Of a stretch of DNA of 64,000 nucleotides, positions 43,649 through 51,876 are shown piece after piece. Position 1 is the stretch's first letter. Each line of letters opens with the position of its first letter. The notes beneath the pieces were generated by a model. The model saw nothing but the letters and a program-made list of their open reading frames with translations, did not search any database and was not told where the DNA came from. The position numbers and the translations under genes were made by a program. The stretch covers positions 46,802 to 110,801 of the forward strand of contig JAEYXS010000037.1 in the NCBI GenBank assembly GCA_023431185.1. Reading direction: 5' to 3'. This stretch comes from Verrucomicrobiota bacterium. Its GTDB lineage: Bacteria; Verrucomicrobiota; Verrucomicrobiia; Limisphaerales; JAEYXS01.

Positions 43649-44909
43649 TTTTAGTCAGCCAGCGCTTTCGCCATTCCGCCCGTGGAATTTTGCCGCGCGT
43701 ATTGGGTGTGAGTTCATCCGTGATCACCCATTCGCGTGGCAATTGCCAGGCTGGTTGCTTCGCCAGCAAATGCTGTCGGAGCATTTCGATGGGGACTACT
43801 TCGTTCAATCGCACCATGGCGACAATGGTTTCACCGCGGGATGCATCGTCACTGGGCGCTCCGAACACGACGCAGCAATTCACCGCCGGATGACTGGCCA
43901 GCGCCGACTCGATCGTTTCTGGAGAGATCTTGCGGCCAGCCACATTGATGACATCACTGGACCGGCCCAACAGATGCACCTGTCCTTCCCGGAATTCAAC
44001 CAGATCACTGGTGGTGAAACATTGGTTGCCTAATCGGTCCGGCTCGCTCGGAAAGTAGCCAAGCCCTACCGCTTCGCCACGCACTTCCAGGCAGCCGTCG
44101 GTATTCACAGCTAATACCACATTATCCATGGCTGAGCCGACAATCGAAGCATCCGTGCGTGGTGCCTCACTATGATCATACGCGATGCCACCGCACTCGC
44201 TGGAGCCGTAGAAGTTATGGATCTTCAGTCCGCATTTAGCATAGATCTCGGCTTCAAGGGCAACCGGCAACGGCGCTCCTGCGGAGATGGCCAAGCGCAC
44301 ATTTGCTGGAATGCTGCTAGCCTCATGCCACGTCCGCCATAAGGCAGGCACAGCCGCGATAGTCACCTGGTCCGTCAGTTTCGCCGCCGTTGCGACAATG
44401 GCGGGCAGGGGAGCATCGACGAGAATGAGTGGAATCCCGTGCAAGAGCAGGGGAAGGATGAGGTTCGAGAAACCGTAGGAGTGGGCGAGCGAGATGACTC
44501 CCAGATTGGGCCATACCGGCCTGAGTCCCATGGTAGAAACGATGTTCCGTGCATCCGCCGCCAATTGTTCTTCCGTGAACGCAATGAGCCGGGGTTGACC
44601 AGTGCTGCCTGAAGTCAGCTTGAGATGCGCACAGTTGGGCGGCATTGCCGGGATCACTGGCGGTGATTGGCCTTCTTCCAAGGGGCAAAGAATTTTTCCT
44701 TCCCGCCAGGCGCGTAGGACTTCCAGAACGAAAGCATGCGAGCGTGCGGATGGGAAAGCCACCGTCATGTCGCTGGCGGGCAAAGACTCGGCTGCTGCGG
44801 CCAGTTCAGCAAAAGTCCAAGACCGCCCGGACCACGATTCGCTCAGGGCGAGTTCGTGGGCGTGCGTGCGTGCGACTTCCTGCCAGCGCTCATACAGCAT
44901 TGCCGTCAT
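43638..44909 (-). CDS. Short AMP-forming acyl/aryl-CoA ligase-like protein
   Basis: At 423 residues this is shorter than the usual 500-550 of the ANL superfamily; the shortening is in the N-terminal part. Motifs present: adenylation loop LKLTSGSTGQPRLIAF, IHNFYGSSECGGIAYD, FTTSDLVEFREGQVHLLGRSSDVINVAGRKISPETIE, and the C-terminal catalytic Lys in NTRGKIPRAEW. It activates a carboxylic acid as acyl-AMP and could transfer it to CoA or a carrier protein. No carrier protein or synthase lies beside it, so the acid is unknown. The small size recalls stand-alone acyl-adenylating enzymes. Confidence 0.85.
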   Translation of the reverse strand: MTAMLYERWQEVARTHAHELALSESWSGRSWTFAELAAAAESLPASDMTVAFPSARSHAFVLEVLRAWREGKILCPLEEGQSPPVIPAMPPNCAHLKLTSGSTGQPRLIAFTEEQLAADARNIVSTMGLRPVWPNLGVISLAHSYGFSNLILPLLLHGIPLILVDAPLPAIVATAAKLTDQVTIAAVPALWRTWHEASSIPANVRLAISAGAPLPVALEAEIYAKCGLKIHNFYGSSECGGIAYDHSEAPRTDASIVGSAMDNVVLAVNTDGCLEVRGEAVGLGYFPSEPDRLGNQCFTTSDLVEFREGQVHLLGRSSDVINVAGRKISPETIESALASHPAVNCCVVFGAPSDDASRGETIVAMVRLNEVVPIEMLRQHLLAKQPAWQLPREWVITDELTPNTRGKIPRAEWRKRWLTKTSP

Positions 44910-44939
44910 GCTGGCGCACCATTACTTTCCCCCGCAAGC

Positions 44940-45728
44940 ATGATGTTGCGTTTGTTCCATACTTTACTGATAGCCGTGCTGCTGGCCGGTTGCGCCAGCC
45001 GCCCGGTCGCTTCTGTGCCGGTGCGCAAGTTCGATTTTGCGAGGGATACTTTCTCCTACGCGAACGAACTGGTCTGGGTTTATTATCGTGACGCTTCCAC
45101 CGGCAAGTTTCTGCACGCCAAGCAAGAGCCAGTCCCGGAATATACCCATCACTGCTTCGTCGTCGCCCGGGCGGCCAAGCAATTCTTCGTCCATGCCGAG
45201 TTCAAGCCGCAATACCCCAAGGTGTCTGAGCAAGAGTATCGGGAGCTGGTGCAGCGTGTCCGTAACAGTGACCCACGCGTGAAACCAGGACTGGAGCGCG
45301 TGATCATTCCGGGTTATGCCGACCTGAGATCTTTCAGCAAGGATCACGAGCAGCTTCTGAAAGATGAATGCGGCCCTGCCTGGTTGAGTTACGCCCAGCG
45401 CGGCCATTGGCGGATGATTTTGCCGTTTACTGCCAGCCAGCGTGAACGACATGCCCGCAAAGTGCAGGAAAGCGTGCGCCGTAATGGTCTCGCCGTCGTG
45501 CACGTGGTCGCTTTCCCCGCTTTGACCATCAACCATGCGGTGGTCATCTACGACAGTGTCACCACGCCGCAAGGGATTGATTTTACTGCTTACGATCCCA
45601 ATACGCCCGCTGCGCCCATCACCATCCACTTCAATTCTGCCACCCGCCGTTTTGTGTTCCCGGAAACGCGTTACTATAGTGGAGGTGAACTGGACATCCA
45701 CGAGGTCTTCCACCGCTGGAACTACTAA
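44940..45728 (+). CDS. Lipoprotein of unknown function
   Basis: The start is one of two adjacent ATGs, at 44940 or 44943. A lipobox LLAGC follows a hydrophobic stretch (FHTLLIAVLLAGC), giving a mature lipoprotein of about 245 residues. The body (VYYRDASTGKFLHAKQEPVPEYTHHCFVVARAAKQFFVHAEF, GLAVVHVVAFPALTINHAVVIYD, FTAYDPNTPAAPITIHF) includes His and Asp residues in an NHAVVIY plus YDPN arrangement that recalls papain-like or transglutaminase-like folds with a Cys in THHCFVV. I do not recognise the family, so this remains a pattern impression. Confidence 0.72.
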   Translation: MMLRLFHTLLIAVLLAGCASRPVASVPVRKFDFARDTFSYANELVWVYYRDASTGKFLHAKQEPVPEYTHHCFVVARAAKQFFVHAEFKPQYPKVSEQEYRELVQRVRNSDPRVKPGLERVIIPGYADLRSFSKDHEQLLKDECGPAWLSYAQRGHWRMILPFTASQRERHARKVQESVRRNGLAVVHVVAFPALTINHAVVIYDSVTTPQGIDFTAYDPNTPAAPITIHFNSATRRFVFPETRYYSGGELDIHEVFHRWNY

Positions 45729-46153
45729 GGCGTGTCTTTTCCCTCGGCGCGTCTTTTCTTCCGCCAGGCATTGAAGCGCCAGTAAAGCAGGCCGAAGAAA
45801 ATGGCACCGCAGCCATTTACCCCGGCCGAATATCCCAGCTTGTAGGTGCGACCGGTATTATTGGGTGCGTAGATGGTGACATCATGACCGAAGAGCAGGT
45901 GGGGCATCGCTCCGGGCATCAATGCTCCATGCAAGAGCCCTTTGGTGAATCCAGCAGGTTGGCTTCCAGTGGCGCTTTCCGAGGAGTAATCCAGAGTCAA
46001 TGAGAACACCGTGGTCACTATGACCACGATCAGCAAGCGCGTGAGGATGCGTTTCCAAAAGGGCGCAACGGTTGGTTTTGGATCAGCTGTCGTGTTCAAA
46101 ATTCGCCCGGAGGTTGGAAGGGGAACGTGCTCGTCGGCAAGTTCAAAAATCAA
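45725..46153 (-). CDS. Small membrane protein, function unknown
   Basis: The product has 142 residues with two hydrophobic segments (ILTRLLIVVIVTTVFSLTL at about 36-54 and YSAGVNGCGAIFFGLLYWRF at about 108-127) and a basic C-terminus (RKKRRAEGKDTP). The middle is Gly/Met-rich. No family recognised. The start overlaps the rsmH stop by four bases (ATGA), so it is translated with rsmH. Its end overlaps the preceding + strand gene by four bases. Confidence 0.7.
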   Translation of the reverse strand: MIFELADEHVPLPTSGRILNTTADPKPTVAPFWKRILTRLLIVVIVTTVFSLTLDYSSESATGSQPAGFTKGLLHGALMPGAMPHLLFGHDVTIYAPNNTGRTYKLGYSAGVNGCGAIFFGLLYWRFNAWRKKRRAEGKDTP

Positions 46154-47211
46154 ACCGCCCGTCTGGCCCAGCGCAGCTTGGCCGGGCGAGAGCGCGAGTT
46201 GTCGTGCTGTTCCTCTTTAGAGGGACGCACCACTTCTTGGGCTATCTCGGCATATCTTCCGTTTTTCAGCCCCGCCTCAAAAGCTTTTTTTACCCGCCGG
46301 TCTTCGCCGGAATGAAAGGTGAGGATGGCGACACATCCGCCGGGGTTCAGGCAATTCGGCAGATGCCGAAGCAACGTGTCCAAGGCGGAAAACTCATCGT
46401 TCACCGCGATGCGCAAGGCCTGAAACGTGCGACGGATGCTCAAATCATGCTCGGTGACAGGTATCCGGGTCATCGCTTTTCGGATCGCTTTGGCCAGTTC
46501 CAGAGTGCTGCTTAACTTTTTACCTGCCAGGGCGAGGGACAGCGTATCGGCGTAGGGCTCATCCGCATTTTCTTCTAGTATAGCTTTGAGCTTTTCCGAT
46601 GAAATTTTCTCCAGAAAAGTGGCAGCCGATTGGCCGCGCTGCGGATTCATCCGCATATCCAGCGGTCCGTCATTCTTTACGGAGAAACCGCGGGAGGGGT
46701 CATCCAGTTGCATGGAGGAGACGCCCAGATCGGCGAGAATGACATCGGCACCGGTGAGGTTTTCTGCGGCCAGCACTTGCGGCAGGCCGGCGTAATTGAT
46801 CCGATGTGCGGTGAAAGCTTCCGATCCAAAACCAAAGGCCCGTATGCGTTCTTCCGTCTTGGGCAATTCGATGGGGTCTGCGTCCAGTCCGAGCAAGCGC
46901 CCGCCAGGCTGGATGCGGGCGAGGATTTCTTTCGTATGACCGCCATAGCCGAGCGTGCAATCCACGGCGATTTGGCCTGGTTTAGGTGCGAGCACTTCCA
47001 GTATCTCGTTCACCATGATGGGGCGATGCATGCCTGCGGGTGTTTTGCCGGAGGCCATCACCTTGGCGACCGTATCGCCATAACGCCCGGGATTGTGCTC
47101 CTTATACTTTTCCTCGAAACGACGCGGGTTCTTGCCGGAATAACGGGGTCTGCGCTTATGGACCTTCGGCGCTTCCCCTGGTGCTGGCGATGGAGAAGAT
47201 GCGTCGCTCAC
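46150..47211 (-). CDS. rsmH: 16S rRNA (cytosine-1402-N4) methyltransferase
   Basis: The product has 353 residues. About 55 N-terminal residues rich in Pro, Lys and Arg (APKVHKRRPRYSGKNPRRFEEKYKEHNPGRYGD) precede the family domain, which starts at MHRPIMVNEILEVL. SAM and family motifs follow: AVDCTLGYGGHTKEIL, GLDADPIEL, VILADLGVSSMQLDDPSRGFSV, RTFQALRIAVNDEFSAL and LTFHSGEDRRVKKAF. It makes N4-methyl-C1402 in the ribosomal P site. In many bacteria it is the second gene of the mra/dcw cluster; here it sits between a MazG-like gene and a small membrane protein, overlapping each by four bases. Confidence 0.96.
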   Translation of the reverse strand: MSDASSPSPAPGEAPKVHKRRPRYSGKNPRRFEEKYKEHNPGRYGDTVAKVMASGKTPAGMHRPIMVNEILEVLAPKPGQIAVDCTLGYGGHTKEILARIQPGGRLLGLDADPIELPKTEERIRAFGFGSEAFTAHRINYAGLPQVLAAENLTGADVILADLGVSSMQLDDPSRGFSVKNDGPLDMRMNPQRGQSAATFLEKISSEKLKAILEENADEPYADTLSLALAGKKLSSTLELAKAIRKAMTRIPVTEHDLSIRRTFQALRIAVNDEFSALDTLLRHLPNCLNPGGCVAILTFHSGEDRRVKKAFEAGLKNGRYAEIAQEVVRPSKEEQHDNSRSRPAKLRWARRAV

Positions 47212-47558
47212 AATTCGTTGTACTTCTTGTTGGAGCCTTTGGCCTTGTCCAGCGGATAACGCTGCTCATTTTTGGCGAGCTTGGCACGCATGACTTCGGC
47301 GAGATCCAGGCCAAGGTTATCGGCAAGTTCGAACAATAGAATGCCTACATCTGCGATCTCCTGGGCGATCTCTTCCTTGCGGTCGATGGCCCGCTGCTCT
47401 GATTGCTGGGGTGTCTGCCAGACGAAGTGCTGGAGCAGTTCGCCTGCCTCAGCAGTGATGCCGACGGCAAGGTCTTTAGGGGAATGGAACTGCCGCCAGT
47501 CGCGGGCATCGCGGAAAGCGCGAATCTCCGCCGTGATTTCCTGAATGGAATCGGACAT
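47208..47558 (-). CDS. MazG-like nucleotide pyrophosphohydrolase
   Basis: The product has 116 residues and a single all-alpha MazG-like domain (dCTP pyrophosphatase/RS21-C6 type). Metal-binding acidic residues are in GITAEAGELLQHFVW and RKEEIAQEIADVGILLFELADNLGLDL (the ExxE and ExxD pairs). It hydrolyses a non-canonical or excess (d)NTP to the monophosphate and pyrophosphate. It overlaps rsmH by four bases. Confidence 0.92.
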   Translation of the reverse strand: MSDSIQEITAEIRAFRDARDWRQFHSPKDLAVGITAEAGELLQHFVWQTPQQSEQRAIDRKEEIAQEIADVGILLFELADNLGLDLAEVMRAKLAKNEQRYPLDKAKGSNKKYNEL

Positions 47559-47598
47559 AACGCCGCCAGCCTGCCTGAAGGGTCCGCCGTCCGCGAGC

Positions 47599-48171
47599 CT
47601 ATTTCAGTTTCGCGCACTCCTTGTGCCGGTAGCAGCTCACCAGATGATCATTCACCATGCCGGTGGCCTGCATGTGCGCATAGCAGATGGTGGAACCCAC
47701 GAACTTGAAGCCGCGCTTCAGCAAATCTTTGCTCATGGCATCCGATTCCTTGGTCTTGGCCGGGACTTCCTTCGAGCTTGTCCAATGATTCACGATAGGT
47801 TTGCCGCCCACGAACTGCCACATATAGCGATTGAAGGAACCGAATTCCTCCTGCACCTCGAGGTAAGCCTGGGCATTCTTGATAGCTGCAGCAACTTTCA
47901 AACGATTCCGCACGATGCCTGGATTGGCCAGCAACTCAGCCACTTTTTTATCGCCATAACGGGCCACTTTCCGGGCATCGAACTGGTCGAAGGCAGCGCG
48001 GTAGTTCTCCCGCTTGTTCAAGATGGTGATCCAGCTTAAGCCAGCCTGGGCTCCTTCCAGCACGATCATCTCGAAGAGCCGTTGATCGTCATGCAGAGGC
48101 ACGCCCCACTCGTGATCGTGATAGGCGAGATAGGTCTCGGTTGTGGGCCAAGGGCAACGTGCTAACTTCAT
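47599..48171 (-). CDS. tag: DNA-3-methyladenine glycosylase I
   Basis: The 190-residue length fits the family. The N-terminus LARCPWPTTETYLAYHDHEWGVPLHDDQRLFEMIVLEGAQAGLSWITILNKRENYRAAF is diagnostic, and the C-terminal HLVSCYRHKEC with Cys6 and early His residues provides the zinc site known in this family. It removes 3-methyladenine from alkylated DNA. It is the first gene of the tag-mazG-rsmH block, 41 bases before the MazG-like gene. Confidence 0.96.
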   Translation of the reverse strand: MKLARCPWPTTETYLAYHDHEWGVPLHDDQRLFEMIVLEGAQAGLSWITILNKRENYRAAFDQFDARKVARYGDKKVAELLANPGIVRNRLKVAAAIKNAQAYLEVQEEFGSFNRYMWQFVGGKPIVNHWTSSKEVPAKTKESDAMSKDLLKRGFKFVGSTICYAHMQATGMVNDHLVSCYRHKECAKLK

Positions 48172-48467
48172 ACTTAGGGTATTAGAACTTGATTGAGCAT
48201 CAGACTAAACACGGGTTCTGACAACCTTATGTCAGTATGGTCAAAAGTCCTTCACGACAGCAAATAATGCATATTGCATGGTCGCTGGGTGTGAGTTGCG
48301 GATTGGAGATGAAATGGGGCATAAGTTAATGGTGTGCAACAACTATCGTTGCCTGTCTAGGAGAGTAAAATTCACCAGAAAGTTACGTCACCAGCTGGAC
48401 ATCTGCACTTAATTCGCCAAAATAGGATAAGTGACAGGCAAAATCATACATTGTTATTTGCCTGGGC

Positions 48468-48836
48468 ATGAACCTTATTTCCATAGATATGATGTCGTTC
48501 TCTGAAGCATGGAAGCAGGCTAATCCGCAAGCCAAGATCAGCTTTGAAGAAGATGTCTTCTGGCAGGCGCTCTATCCCCATGCCCGGCCCTTTGCACGCA
48601 TCATGTGGAGAATTTGGCCGAGGTACTTCCAGCGCGATTTGGATCTGATTCGCCGGTTATCATCCGTCTCTACCGACCAAGAGGTTCGCTTTGAAGTCGG
48701 GAACTTTCGTTATCAGTATCCAGAGTTTGGTCTCTTTCGCCGAGGTTTGCGCCTTCGTGTTTCCGGCAAGCGATTGATGAACTTGGCCCGCAGGGTCATG
48801 AAGTCGAATGACAGCCCGGATTACAGCTTGACGTAA
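48468..48836 (+). CDS. Small hypothetical protein
   Basis: The product has 122 residues, rich in aromatic and basic residues (FWQALYPHARPFARIMWRIWPRYFQRDLDLIRRLSS). There is no signal peptide and no clear membrane segment. Two in-frame ATGs follow the first (residues 8 and 9). I do not recognise the family. It lies 29 bases before the PQQ-like gene on the same strand, so it could share its transcript. Confidence 0.55.
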   Translation: MNLISIDMMSFSEAWKQANPQAKISFEEDVFWQALYPHARPFARIMWRIWPRYFQRDLDLIRRLSSVSTDQEVRFEVGNFRYQYPEFGLFRRGLRLRVSGKRLMNLARRVMKSNDSPDYSLT

Positions 48837-48864
48837 GCGGTTCGAATTCAGTCAATTCATATCC

Positions 48865-50136
48865 ATGTTTTCCCGTAGTTTCGTTCAGACGTGTTGCGCC
48901 TTGGCCGGATTGATGATGGCTTCCCAAGTGCTGGCCGAGGATTGGCCGCAATGGCGCGGTCCCATGGCGACTGGCTATCTGCCGGCCAAGCACTGGATGC
49001 CTGCCACCCTGCCGGCAAGCCCCAAGACGCTTTGGAAAGCTCCCTTGGGAGATGGTGTCGGTTCTCCGGTCATAGCGGATGGCCGGGTCTTCATTTTGGA
49101 GCAGCCTGGTGAGAAGGAAATCTTGCGTGCCTTCGATGCTGCCACGGGCAAAGACCTCTGGAAACATGAGTTGGACAAAGCCTACGGTGATACGCAAGGC
49201 AAGGGCTCACGTAGTACACCAACCGTTTCTGGTAATCGCATCTATGTCACGTCCTGCCGGGGTGAATTCCAATGCCTGGATGTGAAGGACGGCAAGGTCC
49301 TTTGGCGGAAGAATTTTGTCACCGATTACGGCGCTCTCTTCTTTGGCGAGACGAAAGATTTGCTCGCCAATGGCGCCAGCCGTCATGGGAACAACGGTTC
49401 GCCGGTGCTGTCAGGCAAGAACATCCTTATCCAGGCGGGCGGGACGAATGGAGCCAGTGTGGTTTCTCTGAACCAGACCACCGGTAAAGAGAATTGGCGC
49501 GCAGAGAATGATCAGGCGGGATATGCGGGGGGATATTTGGGCAAGGTGGCTGGTGTCGATCAAGCCATCTTCTTCACCGCCCATGGCGTCATCGGCTTGA
49601 ATCCGGACAACGGCAAATTGCTCTGGCGTTTCCCGATCGATACCAAGTTTGCCCGGCACGTAACCGCACCGGTGGTGTTTGGGGAAATCGTGATGGTTTC
49701 CTCCCACATGCACGGTGTGTACGGCATCCGGATCAGCAAGGATGGGAAAGCATTCAAGGCTGAGCAGGCTTGGCTGAACAAGAGTGCGGCAATCAATTTC
49801 GCCTGCCCAGTATTGGTCGGCGAGCATCTCTACGGCGTGGGACCTACGAAGAACATCATCTGTCTCAGCGCCAAGACCGGCGAGATTGTCTGGTCGAAAG
49901 ACAGTTTGATCAACAGCGCTGCGGGCAAAGCCTATGCCGGCATGATCGTGGCCGGAAAGAACATCATCATGCTGACGGATACGGGGGCATTGATCCAGTT
50001 CGCCGCTGATCCCAAGGAGTATCGTGAAATTTCCCGCACGCAGATCTGTGGGAACAACTGGACCAATCCCGCGCTGGCCGATGGCGTGGTCTATGTGCGT
50101 GACAACAAGTTCATCAGCGCCGTCTCATTGAAGTAA
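48865..50136 (+). CDS. Secreted PQQ-like beta-propeller protein
   Basis: The product has 423 residues with a signal peptide (CCALAGLMMASQVLA, cleavage near residue 24). The mature start DWPQWRGPMATGY is the hallmark of PQQ-binding-like propeller proteins abundant in Planctomycetes and Verrucomicrobia. Repeated DAATGKDLWKHE-, DVKDGKVLWRKN-, NQTTGKENWRAE-, NPDNGKLLWRFP- and SAKTGEIVWSKD-type blades number at least seven. No Cys-Cys or Asp cofactor site is obvious, so PQQ binding is not shown. It may act as an extracellular binding or assembly protein. Confidence 0.9.
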   Translation: MFSRSFVQTCCALAGLMMASQVLAEDWPQWRGPMATGYLPAKHWMPATLPASPKTLWKAPLGDGVGSPVIADGRVFILEQPGEKEILRAFDAATGKDLWKHELDKAYGDTQGKGSRSTPTVSGNRIYVTSCRGEFQCLDVKDGKVLWRKNFVTDYGALFFGETKDLLANGASRHGNNGSPVLSGKNILIQAGGTNGASVVSLNQTTGKENWRAENDQAGYAGGYLGKVAGVDQAIFFTAHGVIGLNPDNGKLLWRFPIDTKFARHVTAPVVFGEIVMVSSHMHGVYGIRISKDGKAFKAEQAWLNKSAAINFACPVLVGEHLYGVGPTKNIICLSAKTGEIVWSKDSLINSAAGKAYAGMIVAGKNIIMLTDTGALIQFAADPKEYREISRTQICGNNWTNPALADGVVYVRDNKFISAVSLK

Positions 50137-50144
50137 GTTTCCTT

Positions 50145-51098
50145 GTGATTCTGCCCACCATCACAGATGTCCGGGCGGCGGCCTTGCGCATCCAGTCAAG
50201 ATTGCATCGTACCCCGGTGCTTACGAGCAATTCGCTGAATTCCTCTACGGGAGCCAATCTGTTCTTCAAGTGCGAGAATCTGCAGAAGACAGGCGCTTTC
50301 AAAGCACGCGGAGCTACCAATGCGGTGTTTCAGCTCTCCCCGGAGGAATCTGCCCAAGGTGTGGCGACTCATTCTTCGGGGAATCACGGAGCTGCTTTGG
50401 CCTTGGCCGCAAGCTGGCGGGGTATCCCGGCCTATATCGTGATGCCTGAGAATGCGGCCAGTGTGAAACGCCGGGCGGTGGAAGCATACGGCGGGCGGGT
50501 CATCACTTGCGCCCCGACACTGGCGAGCCGGGAAGAAGCCTTGGCGAGAATCCTGCGGGAGACCGGTGCTGTCTTCATCCCGCCCTATAATCATCCGCAT
50601 ATCATCGCCGGGCAGGGGACGGCGGCGCTGGAACTGCTGGAGGATGTGCCAAACTTGGATGTCGTGATGGCACCAGTCGGTGGTGGCGGGTTGCTCAGCG
50701 GCACGGCTTTGGTCGTGAAATCATTTGGCTCAGCTACCCAAACTTGGGGAGCGGAGCCAGCCTTGGCCAATGATGCATTTCTTTCTCTGCAAAATGGCCG
50801 CATCATGCCGGTGCAAAGCACGCAGACGATCGCGGATGGCTTGCGCACGTCTTTGGGAGAATTGACGTTCGCACTCATCAGCCAGCATGTCTCGAGGATA
50901 TTGACGGCCAGCGAGGAGGATATCGTGAGGGCCATGCGGCTGCTTTGGGAACGGATGAAAATGGTGGTGGAACCATCAGGTGCCGTGCCTTTGGCGGCGG
51001 TGCTGGCGCACCGTGAGATATTGGCTGGCAAACGTGTCGGCCTGATCCTCTCCGGCGGGAATGTGGATCTGGAACGCCTGCCGTGGAAGCGGTTGTGA
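50145..51098 (+). CDS. Serine/threonine dehydratase-like PLP enzyme
   Basis: A GTG at 50145 starts a 317-residue protein of the fold-type II PLP family. PLP Lys is in CENLQKTGAFKARGATNA, the Asn-containing loop is SSGNHGAALALAA, and the phosphate-binding loop is VGGGGLLSG. The C-terminal SGGNVDL is typical of threonine/serine dehydratases and serine racemases. There is no ACT domain, so it is of the catabolic type. It deaminates Ser/Thr or racemises Ser. It follows the propeller gene by nine bases and could be co-transcribed, without an obvious functional link. Confidence 0.92.
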   Translation: MILPTITDVRAAALRIQSRLHRTPVLTSNSLNSSTGANLFFKCENLQKTGAFKARGATNAVFQLSPEESAQGVATHSSGNHGAALALAASWRGIPAYIVMPENAASVKRRAVEAYGGRVITCAPTLASREEALARILRETGAVFIPPYNHPHIIAGQGTAALELLEDVPNLDVVMAPVGGGGLLSGTALVVKSFGSATQTWGAEPALANDAFLSLQNGRIMPVQSTQTIADGLRTSLGELTFALISQHVSRILTASEEDIVRAMRLLWERMKMVVEPSGAVPLAAVLAHREILAGKRVGLILSGGNVDLERLPWKRL

Positions 51099-51104
51099 CA
51101 TCGG

Positions 51105-51872
51105 TCACTTCCAGTGCCTGTCCCGCAATGGTGGAAATTCCTGACGCCAAGTCTGCACCAGATCCAAATCGAGTTCGGTGACCGTGACGTGTTCTTCGCC
51201 ACCCGCATCCGCGATGATGATGCCATGCGGATTGACCACCACACTGCGACCGGAGTAAAAAAACTGCGGATCAATGCCGCAGCGGTTCACCCCCACGACA
51301 TAAGCCAGATTTTCAATGGCTCGCGCCTGGAGCAGAGTGAGCCAGTGGCGATCGCGTTTGACCGGCCAGTTGGCGATGACCACGAAGAGATTGGCACCAC
51401 GATCCACGGCGCTGCGAAATATCTCCGGGAACCGCAAATCATAGCAGACAAAGGGCGCGACCGTAAATCCGTTGAGCTCAAAGGTGACAATCTCGGTGCC
51501 CGGTTGATGGACCTCCAATTCACCTCCCATGCTGAAGGGGTGGATCTTGCCGTAGCGCGCTATGAGGCTGCCATCGGGACCGAAGGTGACGGATTCGTTC
51601 CTGCCCTTTTGAGGTGTCAGACGGGAGACGATGCCGGCGGTGATGGTGCACTTGGTATCGCGGGCGAGTGCGGCGAGGAATTTCTCATCCTCCAAATCCG
51701 GCCCTTGGGCGGTGACAGCCAAGTTCGTGCTGAAGCCGGTTGAAAAGGTTTCCGGCAGCACGATCAGCGAACCTTGGGCTGGAGCAGCCTCCAAGACCAA
51801 CTGACGTGCTCGTTCGTAGGTGGCTGTCTTGTTTTCCCAGACGGTGTTGAGCTGTACGGAGTAAACCTTCAT
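51105..51872 (-). CDS. Carbon-nitrogen hydrolase (omega-amidase type)
   Basis: The 255-residue nitrilase-superfamily protein has the complete catalytic triad: Glu41 (IVLPETFSTGF), Lys109 (RYGKIHPFSMGGE) and Cys143 (APFVCYDLRFPEIFR). The segment LQARAIENLAYVVGVNRCG and the short length match the omega-amidase/YafV branch that hydrolyses 2-oxoglutaramate or related amides. It faces the dehydratase gene tail to tail with six bases between. Confidence 0.92.
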   Translation of the reverse strand: MKVYSVQLNTVWENKTATYERARQLVLEAAPAQGSLIVLPETFSTGFSTNLAVTAQGPDLEDEKFLAALARDTKCTITAGIVSRLTPQKGRNESVTFGPDGSLIARYGKIHPFSMGGELEVHQPGTEIVTFELNGFTVAPFVCYDLRFPEIFRSAVDRGANLFVVIANWPVKRDRHWLTLLQARAIENLAYVVGVNRCGIDPQFFYSGRSVVVNPHGIIIADAGGEEHVTVTELDLDLVQTWRQEFPPLRDRHWK

Positions 51873-51876
51873 CGGC

